NCBI GenBank assembly: GCA_026967495.1 | Contig: CP114060.1 | Location: forward strand, 992,001-1,056,000 | Length of the DNA: 64,000 nucleotides | Origin: Rouxiella badensis | GTDB taxonomy: Bacteria > Pseudomonadota > Gammaproteobacteria > Enterobacterales > Enterobacteriaceae | Direction: 5' to 3' | Shown: in pieces, positions 1 to 8,618 of the stretch | Position numbering within the stretch: position 1 is the stretch's first letter | Layout: every line of letters begins with the position of its first letter | Position numbers and translations under genes: made by a program | Notes under the pieces: model-generated | Told to the model about the DNA's origin: nothing | What the model saw: only the letters and a program-made list of their open reading frames with translations | Databases searched by the model: none

Positions 1-359
1 CTTACTAATGTTCACATTTTAATCGCCAAAATCCCCTTTTTTATTTCGTCTTTTAATTCAACTTATTGCGGATTTTTGTCCTGTTTTCGGAAACGTTTTA
101 CGTGAATAACTGGTTAATTTTTTCCCATAACTATGCCATTATCATAATATTTGAATTATTAAATTTATTATCGCGTAAGTGGCAAAAATGTTATGTTAGT
201 TACGTAGATTGGTATTTTTTGTTAAAAATAACCACTAGATTAGTGTGGAAAACACTGGCCGCTTTTGAATACTCCCGGTATTGAGAAGAGACGAAGCCGC
301 CTTGGTCACAAGGAACGTTGGGTTTTTCACCTGCTTTAGCTAAAAGTGAGAAGTGAATC
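1..359. other. AT-rich region upstream of mqo
   Basis: This stretch is clearly richer in A and T than the downstream gene and holds no convincing coding sequence. It must carry the mqo promoter and leader. A purine-rich GTGAGAAGTG lies just before the ATG at 360 and can serve as the ribosome binding site. I could not single out a promoter with confidence. Confidence 0.5.
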
Positions 360-1988
360 ATGAAAAATCGACTATCCAGTGCTCTAGGCATGGGCCTGAT
401 GGCGCTGTCTAAACACGCGGCAGCGGCGGAAAATAAAATCGTTGATGTTGTCCTGATCGGTGGCGGAATTATGAGCGCGACCTTAGGCACGTATCTCCAG
501 GAACTGGAGCCTGACTGGTCGATTAATATGTATGAGCGACTGGACAGCGTGGCTGACGAAAGTTCCAACGGATGGAATAACGCCGGTACAGGCCACTCGG
601 CGCTGGCCGAGATGAACTATACCCCTGAGAAAGCCGACGGTTCGGTTGAAATCGCCAAGGCGGTTGAGATTAACGAGGCCTTCCAGATTTCTCGACAGTT
701 CTGGTCCTATCAGGTCGAGAAGAAAGTGCTCGGTGAACCCCGCTCGTTCATCACCAGCGTGCCGCACATGAGCTTCGTCTGGGGCGAGAAAAACGTCGAA
801 TTCCTGCGTAAACGCCATGCGGCGCTGCAAACCAGCACGCTGTTCCGCGGCATGGAATTCTCGGAAGACCGCGCACAGATCGAAAAATGGATCCCGCTGG
901 TGCTGGAAGGCCGCGACCCTAAAGAGAAAGTGGCGGCGACCCGCATCGAAAGCGGCACCGACGTCAACTTTGGCGCAATCACCCATCAGTTGGTTGAATC
1001 TCTGCGTAAAAAACCAAACTTCAGCCTGAATCTCGGCCATGAAGTTAAGAACATTAAACGTAATGCGGATAAAACCTGGACCGTGACCTTCTCAAAGAAA
1101 GGTGGCCGCGAACACAGCGTAACAACCCGCTTTATCTTTATCGGTGCCGGTGGTGCGTCCCTGACGCTGCTGCAAAAATCAGGTATTCCAGAGGCTTCAC
1201 GCTACGGCGGCTTCCCGGTCGGCGGCGAGTTCCTGGTGACCGATAACCCAGAAATCGTTAAACGCCATCAGGCCAAGGTTTACGGCAAGGCGTCCGTGGG
1301 CGCACCGCCAATGTCGGTGCCGCACCTGGATACCCGCGTGCTCGACGGCAAAAAAGTCTTGCTGTTCGGACCTTTCGCCACCTTCTCGAGCAAGTTCCTG
1401 AAAAATGGCTCGCTCTGGGATCTCTTTGGCACCGTTAACCTGCACAACATCTTCCCGATGGTGCGCGTTGGCCTCGACAACTTTGATCTGGTCAAATACC
1501 TGATTAATCAGGTGATGCTGACCGAAGAACAGCGTCTGGCTGCGCTGAAAGAGTATTTCCCGGATGCCAAAAAACAGGACTGGCGTCTCGTGGTTGCCGG
1601 TCAACGGGTGCAGATTATCGAGAAAGATGGCAAGCAGGGCGGTGTACTACGCCTCGGTACTGAAGTTGTCACCTCGCAGGACGGCTCGATTGCCGCACTG
1701 CTTGGCGCTTCACCGGGTGCTTCTACCGCTGCGCCAATCATGCTTGAGCTGATGGAGCGTGTCTTTAAAGACAAAGTGGCGACGTCAGAATGGCAGAGCA
1801 AGCTTAAAGAGATGATCCCTTCTTACGGCCAGAAGCTGAATGGTAACGTTGAGTTGGCGAAGCGTGAAATGGATCGCACCAGTCGCGTTCTGCAGTTGGA
1901 AATCGAAGCGGTTAAACCTGCCGTTGTCGTTCAGCCTGTGGTTCACGTGCAGGAAGAAGAGGCAGAGCAGGAAGAATTCACCTCCTAA
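360..1988 (+). CDS. mqo: Malate:quinone oxidoreductase
   Basis: FAD-dependent peripheral membrane enzyme that oxidises (S)-malate to oxaloacetate and passes electrons to the quinone pool, working beside soluble malate dehydrogenase in the TCA cycle. The 542-residue product has the family's usual length. The FAD-binding motif VVLIGGGIMSATLG is at about residues 30-43, after a short hydrophobic N-terminus, and a C-terminal FAD-contact segment LLGASPGASTAAP lies near residue 450. The last 30 residues are an acidic, low-complexity tail rich in Val and Glu. A purine-rich ribosome site precedes the ATG and a strong hairpin follows the stop, so it is probably monocistronic. The next gene lies on the other strand. 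Confidence 0.96.
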   Translation: MKNRLSSALGMGLMALSKHAAAAENKIVDVVLIGGGIMSATLGTYLQELEPDWSINMYERLDSVADESSNGWNNAGTGHSALAEMNYTPEKADGSVEIAKAVEINEAFQISRQFWSYQVEKKVLGEPRSFITSVPHMSFVWGEKNVEFLRKRHAALQTSTLFRGMEFSEDRAQIEKWIPLVLEGRDPKEKVAATRIESGTDVNFGAITHQLVESLRKKPNFSLNLGHEVKNIKRNADKTWTVTFSKKGGREHSVTTRFIFIGAGGASLTLLQKSGIPEASRYGGFPVGGEFLVTDNPEIVKRHQAKVYGKASVGAPPMSVPHLDTRVLDGKKVLLFGPFATFSSKFLKNGSLWDLFGTVNLHNIFPMVRVGLDNFDLVKYLINQVMLTEEQRLAALKEYFPDAKKQDWRLVVAGQRVQIIEKDGKQGGVLRLGTEVVTSQDGSIAALLGASPGASTAAPIMLELMERVFKDKVATSEWQSKLKEMIPSYGQKLNGNVELAKREMDRTSRVLQLEIEAVKPAVVVQPVVHVQEEEAEQEEFTS

Positions 1989-2000
1989 TCTCTTCGTTCT

Positions 2001-2029
2001 TACACGCCCCCTTTTCGAGGGGGCGTGTA
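2001..2029 (+). terminator. Terminator hairpin after mqo
   Basis: A perfect 11-bp stem (TACACGCCCCC pairing with GGGGGCGTGTA) with a 7-base loop starts 12 bases after the mqo stop. There is no long T tract, so efficiency is uncertain. It also lies downstream of the minus-strand gene ending at 2057 and could serve both. Confidence 0.75.
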
Positions 2030-2056
2030 TTCCACGTCACTTCCCCTCCCGGTTGA

Positions 2057-2977
2057 TTATTTCCTGATATTTTCCTGATAAACCGACATATGCGTATAGG
2101 CGGCGTTGACCAGTGGCGTGTTTAATCCGGCTTTTTCAGCGATCGAGACCAGAGAACCGAGGATTTGTTCGGCCTCAACCGGCAGACCCTGAGTCATATC
2201 GCGGTACATCGAGGTCGTCTGTGTCGAGTTTTCATTAGTCAACTCTTTGATAGTATTTAGTTTAACGTGCGGGCGTTCCCGGTAACCGCCTGCGACCACG
2301 ATAGCGACCACCTCCTCGACGAACGCCGAAATAAACGCCGGTCCTCCCGCCGCACGGCTGACTTGCCCCATATTGCCGCGCATCAGGCAGGTAATACCGC
2401 CCACGCTTGCCAGGAACAGCCATTTTTCCCACATCTCGCTGACAATATGGCGCGATAGCCGCGCCGTAAACCCGGCGTTTTGTAATAGGTCATCCAGCTT
2501 CACAATGCGTTCTGAACGTTCACCGTCAACTTCGCCATAGATGAGTCTCGTCGAGCGCTGTCATCTGGTGTACCTGACCTTCGGCATCCAGAGTGGCGTT
2601 GATTCTGCAAAGTCCACCGATTGCCCTATGCTTTCCGAATCTTTGCTGAATCTTTTCCAGATGATGCATGCCGTTCAGCACCGGTAAAATCAGCGTCTGC
2701 TCGCCGACGGCCGGAGCGAACTCCTCCATGACCGCCTCAAGGGAAAAACCTTTCACCGTCAGGATAACCACGTCAAAGGTGTCTTTCAGCTCTGAGGCCA
2801 GCACCAGCTTGGGTTGTACGCAGGTAATACCCTGAGGGGTATGAATGTTCAGCCCGCTTTTTTCAGCGTCTCCCCACGCTTCTCGCGCACCAGAAACGTC
2901 ACGTCTCTGCCTGCCTGTGCCAGACGTCCGCCGAAAAATCCTCCCGTTGCCCCGGCTCCCACTACCAGAATACGCAT
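2057..2977 (-). CDS. 2-dehydropantoate 2-reductase-like protein (two frame breaks)
   Basis: NADPH-dependent ketopantoate-reductase family (ApbA/PanE), the fold that makes pantoate for coenzyme A; enterobacteria often carry extra paralogues of unknown substrate. Translation from ATG at 2977 gives the Rossmann motif MRILVVGAGATGGFFGGRL. A shift near 2860 is repaired by one extra G and opens the segment with VVILTVKGFSLEAVMEEF and LPVLNGMHHLE. A second shift near 2545 leads into the C-terminal helical domain, with EMWEKWLFLASVGGITCLMRG. The reassembled protein is about 305 residues, normal for the family. Either it is a young pseudogene or the window has base-calling errors; the same kind of break occurs in many neighbouring genes. 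It diverges from the NIPSNAP/GntR pair, suggesting shared control. Family assignment is firm; substrate is unknown. Confidence 0.8.
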
Positions 2978-3173
2978 GCTGATTTCCTTAATTGTCATTG
3001 CCGCTGTGATTAAAACGAGGGTTTAAATAAACCGTATTTCGCTACATCGAGGCAAGAGATATTGGCTGCCAACGCACTTTGACACTATTTTGCAGCGAAA
3101 GCGGGTCTTTCCTGGTGTATATATTAGGAGGTCGAAGGGCCGACCTCAGGCTCACTCATTCAGGAGAAAAAAC

Positions 3174-3500
3174 ATGATCGTAGAGATGCGGATTTACCAC
3201 TGTGCGCCAGGTCGCTTGCCGGCGTTGCATGACCGTTTTAGAAACATCACGCTGGCATTTTTCGATAAATACGGCATCAAACAAATTGGTTTCTGGACCA
3301 CGGTTGTCGGTACAAGCAACCATGCGCTGACCTACATGCTGCAATGGGAAAGTCTGGCCGAGCGTGAGCAGAAGTGGAACGCCTTCCAGTCCGATCAGGA
3401 GTGGTTAGCTAAACGTCTCGCCACCGAGGCAGAACAGCCGATCGTTGAGCGAATCGAAAACCATTTCTTGTCACCGACTGACTACTCGGCGCTGCGTTAA
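3174..3500 (+). CDS. NIPSNAP family protein
   Basis: A 108-residue alpha/beta-barrel-like protein that begins MIVEMRIYHCAPGRLPALHDRF and contains GFWTTVVGTSNHALTYMLQW, both typical of NIPSNAP (dimeric ferredoxin-like) proteins. Their bacterial roles are mostly unknown. They are often found with catabolic enzymes. The ATG at 3174 has a good site (CAGGAGAAA) a few bases upstream, so the longer in-frame reading from 3090 is rejected. It is followed 27 bases later by the GntR regulator on the same strand, and its promoter region faces the ketopantoate-reductase-like gene. Confidence 0.82.
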   Translation: MIVEMRIYHCAPGRLPALHDRFRNITLAFFDKYGIKQIGFWTTVVGTSNHALTYMLQWESLAEREQKWNAFQSDQEWLAKRLATEAEQPIVERIENHFLSPTDYSALR

Positions 3501-3527
3501 GCACGCGTTGCGTTGGACTGGAACTCC

Positions 3528-4208
3528 ATGATGTCTTCTGAAATTGGCCTGGTGCGAGCCGAAACGCTGCGTTTTCAGGTAGAAAATGTATTACGGCAGG
3601 CGATCGTGAACTGGCATTTTGCGCCGGGAGAACGGCTTGTCGAGCGCGAGCTTTGTGAGAAGCTCGGGGTCAGTCGCACCTCGATTCGTGAAGCATTACG
3701 AAAACTCGAAGCCGAAAAACTGGTGAATATCCTGCCACACAAAGGCCCGATCGTGGCCAGCCTGTCGTTAAAAGAGGCCGCCGATCTGTACGCCATGCGC
3801 GGCCTGCTCGAGGGCTTTATTGCCCGCGAATTTTCTCAGTCGGCCAGTGAAGCAGACATCCTGGCGTTAGCCGCTGCGATAGCGCAATTACGCAAGGTGA
3901 GTCTTAGTGAAGACAGGGCCACAGTGCTACAGGCCAAAAATGCGGTTTATGGCATTATGTTGGCGCACTGTGGCAACGAGCTGGTGACGGAGTCGCTGAC
4001 CACGCTGCATTCGCGAGTCAATCTGCTCCGTGCCACCTCACTGCTGCAACGAGACCGCTTGCCCGAGAGTCTGCGCGAGATAGACGCGGTCTTTCAGGCT
4101 ATCAAGGCGCGTGACGGTGATGCGGCAGAGAATGCCGCACGCCATCACGTCGCCAATGCGCAAAAGTCGGCGCTGCAAACGTTAAGTTCCCTCAGCGACG
4201 CTTGCTGA
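3528..4208 (+). CDS. GntR-family transcriptional regulator (FCD type)
   Basis: DNA-binding repressor/activator of the FadR subfamily. The N-terminal winged helix shows LVERELCEKLGVSRTSIREALRKLE, the GntR recognition region. The C-terminal half has the helical FCD ligand-binding domain (AADLYAMRGLLEG ... HH near the end). About 226 residues is usual. I choose ATG 3528 (site CTGGAACTCC) over the in-frame TTG 15 bases earlier. It is probably co-transcribed with the NIPSNAP gene and likely controls the flanking reductase and permease genes. The 3' end overlaps the convergent permease by 17 bases. Confidence 0.88.
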   Translation: MMSSEIGLVRAETLRFQVENVLRQAIVNWHFAPGERLVERELCEKLGVSRTSIREALRKLEAEKLVNILPHKGPIVASLSLKEAADLYAMRGLLEGFIAREFSQSASEADILALAAAIAQLRKVSLSEDRATVLQAKNAVYGIMLAHCGNELVTESLTTLHSRVNLLRATSLLQRDRLPESLREIDAVFQAIKARDGDAAENAARHHVANAQKSALQTLSSLSDAC

Positions 4209-5447
4209 ACAACCAGCAGAACAGCGCCGCAATCAGCAGCGACGGCACCGTCGCACCCAGGTTAGGGTAAAACTGTGCTATCAGATGATAGGTCGCAATA
4301 CCGAGGATCCAGGCGGCCAGCGCGCGCCCGTCCAGACTGCGGGTAGACGGCTCACGACGGCGAAGCACGAAGTAGTCCATCAGCACGACGCCAAACAACG
4401 GCGCAAACACTGACCCAATCAGCAGCAGGAAATTCTCGTAGCGGTCAAGTGGAACCCCCAGGCAATCAGCGTACAAATCAGGCCGATAGCCCAGCTCAGC
4501 TTGCCGATGTTTATCGGCAGCAGTGTGCCGGTCGAGAGCGCGGCTGAGTGAATGTCGGCAAAGGTATTCTCGTGCTCGTCGATCAGGATGAGCAGCAGCG
4601 GAATACCCAGCGCGACCCCCGACAATGCCAGCAGCAGCGCATTGCTGTCCTGAGAGCTGACGAAGGCCAGCGTGTAGGCCGCGCCCAGCGCCATCATCCA
4701 CAGACTGCCCAGGAAGAAGCCGCAGGCGGTGCCAAGGAAGTTCTGGCGTGAGGTTTTGCCAAAACGGGTGTAGTCAGACACCAGCGGTAGCCAGGACAGC
4801 GCCATCGACACGACAATATCGCAGGCCAACGCAAACGGCATGCTGCCGTCTCCAGCCTTATGCCACAGTGCGGTGAGCGACGTATGCTGGATGAGGTTTA
4901 CGCTCAGCCATGCGCAGCTGGCAATCAGCAGCCAGATGCCCCAGCGGCGCAGCACGACGCGAATGAACGCCAACGGCCCGCACACGGCTAGCAGCGTGGC
5001 GAGGAAGCCGAAAACCCACGTCCACAGCGTCGGATTTGCCCACAGGCTTTGCGGCCCCCATGCCTGTTTGGCAAGCAAGCTCGCGGCGTCACGCATGACG
5101 ATAATTTCAAAAGCGCCCCAACCAATAAGCTGCAAGATATTAAACAGTGCAGGCAGGGCGATGCCTCTTTTCCCGAGGCTCAGGCTCAGGGAAGACATTG
5201 ATGAAAGGCCGGTTTGTCCACCAATCACACCGACCAGCGCAAGCAAAATCACGCCGACCAGCGTGCCGGTAAAAATAGCCAGCAGCGAACCCGCCATACC
5301 CAGGCCAGGGGCGAGAATCGCACCGGCCTGCAAAACCATGAGACCCATCCCGAGTGAAAACCAGAGCGAGAACAGATCGCGCCAGCCGAGCACGCGCTTC
5401 TGCGCCGCAACCGGCTGCGCAGGCGTGTAAATACTATTGTTTTTCAT
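4192..5447 (-). CDS. cytX: NCS1-family permease, CytX-like (one frame break)
   Basis: Inner-membrane nucleobase/cation symporter. It resembles the group annotated CytX, putative hydroxymethylpyrimidine transporters, also related to CodB. The N-terminal part runs from MKNNSIYTP through many hydrophobic helices, including GWRDLFSLWFSLGMGLMVLQAG and SDYTRFGK. The frame breaks near 4450 at a run of five G; a sixth G restores GVPLDRYENFLLLIGSVFAP and the C-terminal helices ending FSKRR, giving about 418 residues. No thiamine-type riboswitch is evident upstream, and neighbours are a GntR regulator and a ketopantoate-reductase-like gene, so the substrate could be something other than HMP. Family confidence is high, substrate low. 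Confidence 0.8.
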
Positions 5448-5624
5448 GTGGTTAATGCCGTTAAAAAGCTGAGCGCTTTTTATACCATACTCCGTGAGTT
5501 TGCGTGATGACCGGCGCACTTTTTGATAGCGAGGAAAGGAAAAAAAGATAAACGGATGGGGGGTTAATAAAATGAAAGTGGGTGAGTTTCATGATAAAAC
5601 TCACCCACATTGGAACGCCTATCG

Positions 5625-6860
5625 CTAGGCGGATCGCATTCGTGCCGCCCGGGTTGCAGAGGCCACCGGTTCCTCATAGCTTGGCCGGTAGAAGGTATGG
5701 AATTTGGCCGCCATAAAGAGCATCCCGCCTCCTGCTACCCCGAATAAGAATGGGTTAAACGTACCGGAGAATATCCAGAAAAGGATGAATAGAGAAGGCA
5801 TCCCAAGTCCGCCACCATCTTTGAGTGCGGACATGAAACAGGTATAAACGACTAATGCCAGGAATATAATCGTACCAATAATCCCAAGGTTCATCAGAAT
5901 AGAGAGGCTCTGGCTTTCATAGAGATATTTAGCATCTTGAGAACGTATAATGCCCGGCAGATAATATCCTAAACCGTTACCTAACAGAGGATAATGAATA
6001 AAGGCATCGTATAGACCGTTATTCTGCAATGCCCTCTGAATATCGGAGTCTGCATTCAGGCTTGAAGATTTGGTGCCAAGACGAACGTTAACGATCTGCG
6101 TTATCGCATCTCCCACCGGGGTAAACATATATAATATGGTAATCAGTACGGTGCCGATCGTGATTACCTTGAACATGGTATAAACCTTTGCCTCTTTAAC
6201 GAGTGCAAGAGCGATAATGACTAAAGTCTGTGCCCATACTACCCTTGACATGGTAACCAGCATCGAGAAGCAGAGAGACAATAAGATGAAATAAATAAGC
6301 AGTTTGCTTCCTGACTTATTTACAGCTTCTTTCACGATGAAGTAAATAAATAGCGGAACCAGCGAGTCGAGCGGTATTTGCAGACGGAAGAAAGCACTGT
6401 CATCAACGCCGAGGGTCATCATGCCGAGACCAAAATGGCTGTTCATGTAAGTAATAAGGACCTTGGCACTCATCCCCGTCACGCCGACGAAAACAATAGC
6501 CAGCGCCTTGGCGATACCCACCATGGTAAGACAGAACTTCAGGCTGTTGTAGACGATGGCGGGGTTCTTGTCATCTATCTCACTTGCCGACACTAAAAAG
6601 GTAAATACGACCATTGCGAGGAGTATATCCCTGCACTGGCCAAAGACGTCTGGCCCCGACTTTAATCCGTTGATTAGATTTAGCGAATACAGCGCCATTA
6701 CAACGATAAAGAGGATAAAGGGGATCATCCTCAATACCATTTTCTTAAACATCCCACGCTCTGCAAGCGTGTAGATAACAATAACCGGTATAATTAAGGG
6801 ACTTCTTAGCGTTAAGAGGAAAATGGTAAGCTTAATAAGCGACGATTTATGGATTTGCAT
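5625..6860 (-). CDS. O-antigen ligase/polymerase-like membrane protein
   Basis: A 411-residue polytopic inner-membrane protein with roughly ten to twelve hydrophobic segments. A large soluble loop around residues 260-320 contains NNGLYDAFIHYPLLGNGLGYY, like the periplasmic loop of Wzy_C / WaaL-type proteins that polymerise or transfer lipid-linked glycans. No other glycan genes surround it except the divergent acyltransferase at 7425, so it may be an orphan modifier of a surface polysaccharide. The C-terminus is hydrophilic and basic (ATRAARMRSA). The codons are more AT-rich than those of the mqo or pqq regions. The precise substrate cannot be told from sequence. Confidence 0.7.
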   Translation of the reverse strand: MQIHKSSLIKLTIFLLTLRSPLIIPVIVIYTLAERGMFKKMVLRMIPFILFIVVMALYSLNLINGLKSGPDVFGQCRDILLAMVVFTFLVSASEIDDKNPAIVYNSLKFCLTMVGIAKALAIVFVGVTGMSAKVLITYMNSHFGLGMMTLGVDDSAFFRLQIPLDSLVPLFIYFIVKEAVNKSGSKLLIYFILLSLCFSMLVTMSRVVWAQTLVIIALALVKEAKVYTMFKVITIGTVLITILYMFTPVGDAITQIVNVRLGTKSSSLNADSDIQRALQNNGLYDAFIHYPLLGNGLGYYLPGIIRSQDAKYLYESQSLSILMNLGIIGTIIFLALVVYTCFMSALKDGGGLGMPSLFILFWIFSGTFNPFLFGVAGGGMLFMAAKFHTFYRPSYEEPVASATRAARMRSA

Positions 6861-7424
6861 GTTATCCCTTAAGAAATATCAACTCCAGATGCCCCATGAC
6901 TCTGTCATCCCTCCCAAAAAGGGGATGCTTGGCACTATGATATTCATCAATCATAGATGCACCTGTCACCTTGACAACTGCAGACCCCCATATAAAGGGT
7001 TTCACATTGTAAACATGTGAACGTTTTGGCTCATCTCCTGCGTTTTCGGGCGAGCTTAGAAAATGCCCCCTGAAATTTTACCCTTTTGACACAGTGAGTT
7101 GACTAACCAGTTTGCGAAGAAACCCCGTCAGTATTTCTTCAAAAATGGCCTTATTATCTATCTAACCATGATCGTTGGGGGACCGCAAGGATTCGTAAAT
7201 TTTTAACTAAAGCTTCACTAATAACAACCGGAGAAGGATTGAGGGTGTGCACAGCCTTAAGGGCTGTTTTTCGTGGGGAAGACACCTCGACGGCCTTATG
7301 GAGGAGGGCTATAACGCTATAAATCTGGGCATCTCACCCCTCTTTGGTAGGGTAAAAAAAACACCCGATCTACATATTATCTGGTATGGTTTAAGCAACA
7401 ACCATATTGTCTAGCAGGGAAAAA
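6861..7424. other. Divergent promoter region between Wzy-like and acyltransferase genes
   Basis: This 564-base interval separates two divergent envelope genes and holds no credible coding sequence. It contains one strong hairpin followed by T residues at 7251-7271. Everything else looks like AT-rich upstream DNA. The acyltransferase ribosome site AGCAGGGAAAAA lies at its right end. Confidence 0.5.
7251..7271 (+). terminator. Terminator-like hairpin in the acyltransferase leader
   Basis: ACAGCC and GGCTGT form a 6-bp stem with a 5-base loop, followed by TTTT. It lies about 155 bases upstream of the acyltransferase start on the same strand. It could be an attenuator in a long leader or the end of a short upstream transcript. 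Confidence 0.5.
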
Positions 7425-8405
7425 ATGATATCGGTTCAGATTCTACGCGGCATTGCTGCGATGATGGTCATCGTATACCATATAACTCAAAAGTTATATG
7501 TAAATGGCGATATTAAATGGAGCTTTGAGCTTGGCGCCGCAGGTGTTGATATTTTCTTTATTATTTCAGGGTTTATCATTTACTACTCTTCGGTACATGA
7601 ATTCAGCGCAAATGAATTTATGAAAAAGAGAATTTTCAGAATATATCCTCTATATTGGGTTATTACTCTTGTTACGTTAGTAATATCTTATATTCGTCCT
7701 GGAATGATAAATCAGCACGTTGAAGTTCCTATCTCAATGTGGAACTCCTTTACACTTTTCCCTGTTCCGGGCACCTCACCTTTATTAATTGTTGCCTGGA
7801 CGCTTAGCTTCGAAATGTTTTTCTACGTCATCTACTACATGGCGATTAAGCTTAAAGTAAACCGCATATTGTTCTCATCGGTTGCGATTGCCGTACTAGT
7901 TGTTATCGGTCAGATATTCAAGATTCCATTTATCAGCGATCCGATTACCCTAGAGTTCATCTATGGCATGATAATCGCCTATCTGGTGACGAGCAAGAAT
8001 ACCAAAGCCATAATGGTTATTGCGGCGGCATGCCTTATTCTATCGGCCACGCCGGTGGTATGGCATAGCGAGATAAGAAGCCTGTATTACGGTATTCCGG
8101 CACTGGCATTGTTCTGTGTCTTCCTGTTGCTTGAAAAGAAAGTTAGACAAGAGGGCGGGATTATCAAGTTGGCGCAGGTGATTGGTGACTCTTCTTATTC
8201 AATCTACCTGACGCACCTTTATTCTTTGGGGATTGTATTCATCCTCATAAAATCGAGGGTCTCGGTTCCGGTTTTGGTGGTAGTGTCATTCATCGTTTCC
8301 GTTATCATCGGCATCCTGTGCTACAAACTTCTTGAGAAGAGAATTATCAAATCCTTGCGGCCGCTCGCGCGCAAAGCACCGTTGAAAGATATTGCCAAAA
8401 CCTAA
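7425..8405 (+). CDS. Acyltransferase family 3 (OafA/ExoZ-like)
   Basis: Integral inner-membrane O-acyltransferase of the family that acetylates O-antigen or exopolysaccharide sugars (OafA, ExoZ, NodX). It has about 326 residues and around ten hydrophobic segments. The family signatures are visible: ISVQILRGIAAMMVIVYHITQ at the N-terminus with the key Arg and His, FFIISGFIIYYSS, and KKRIFRIYPLYWV. Near the C-terminus GDSSYSIYLTHLY is characteristic. ATG 7425 is preferred to an in-frame TTG at 7407 because AGCAGGGA lies just upstream. The divergent Wzy-like gene suggests both act on a surface glycan. A strong terminator follows. Confidence 0.88.
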   Translation: MISVQILRGIAAMMVIVYHITQKLYVNGDIKWSFELGAAGVDIFFIISGFIIYYSSVHEFSANEFMKKRIFRIYPLYWVITLVTLVISYIRPGMINQHVEVPISMWNSFTLFPVPGTSPLLIVAWTLSFEMFFYVIYYMAIKLKVNRILFSSVAIAVLVVIGQIFKIPFISDPITLEFIYGMIIAYLVTSKNTKAIMVIAAACLILSATPVVWHSEIRSLYYGIPALALFCVFLLLEKKVRQEGGIIKLAQVIGDSSYSIYLTHLYSLGIVFILIKSRVSVPVLVVVSFIVSVIIGILCYKLLEKRIIKSLRPLARKAPLKDIAKT

Positions 8406-8431
8406 CCTGTTGCCCCTTTCTCTTGCTTTAG

Positions 8432-8462
8432 AGAAGCCATGTACCCCATGGCTTCTTTTTTT
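8432..8462 (+). terminator. Rho-independent terminator after acyltransferase
   Basis: AGAAGCCATG pairs perfectly with CATGGCTTCT across a 5-base loop, followed by six T. This is a textbook intrinsic terminator 26 bases after the stop codon. Confidence 0.92.
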
Positions 8463-8618
8463 GCAGACAACTCTGCCCGCAAACATTCCACAAAATGCAC
8501 TAAGCTTTGTTTTTATAGCAATTTCATTATTGGACCGAGGCGATACAGCCCTCGACTACCCATTCCAAAGCTAAATTCTATAGCTAGATTTTATTACTCC
8601 AGGATATGAGAGGCGTGT

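Noticed and set aside
483..1040. A 185-codon open frame on the minus strand inside mqo
   Set aside because: It is the antisense shadow of a strongly conserved gene; it has no ribosome site and no recognisable protein features.
5448..5624. A thiamine (THI-box) riboswitch before the CytX-like gene
   Set aside because: The conserved CTGAGA and ACCTGATC-type segments are not visible in the short upstream region.
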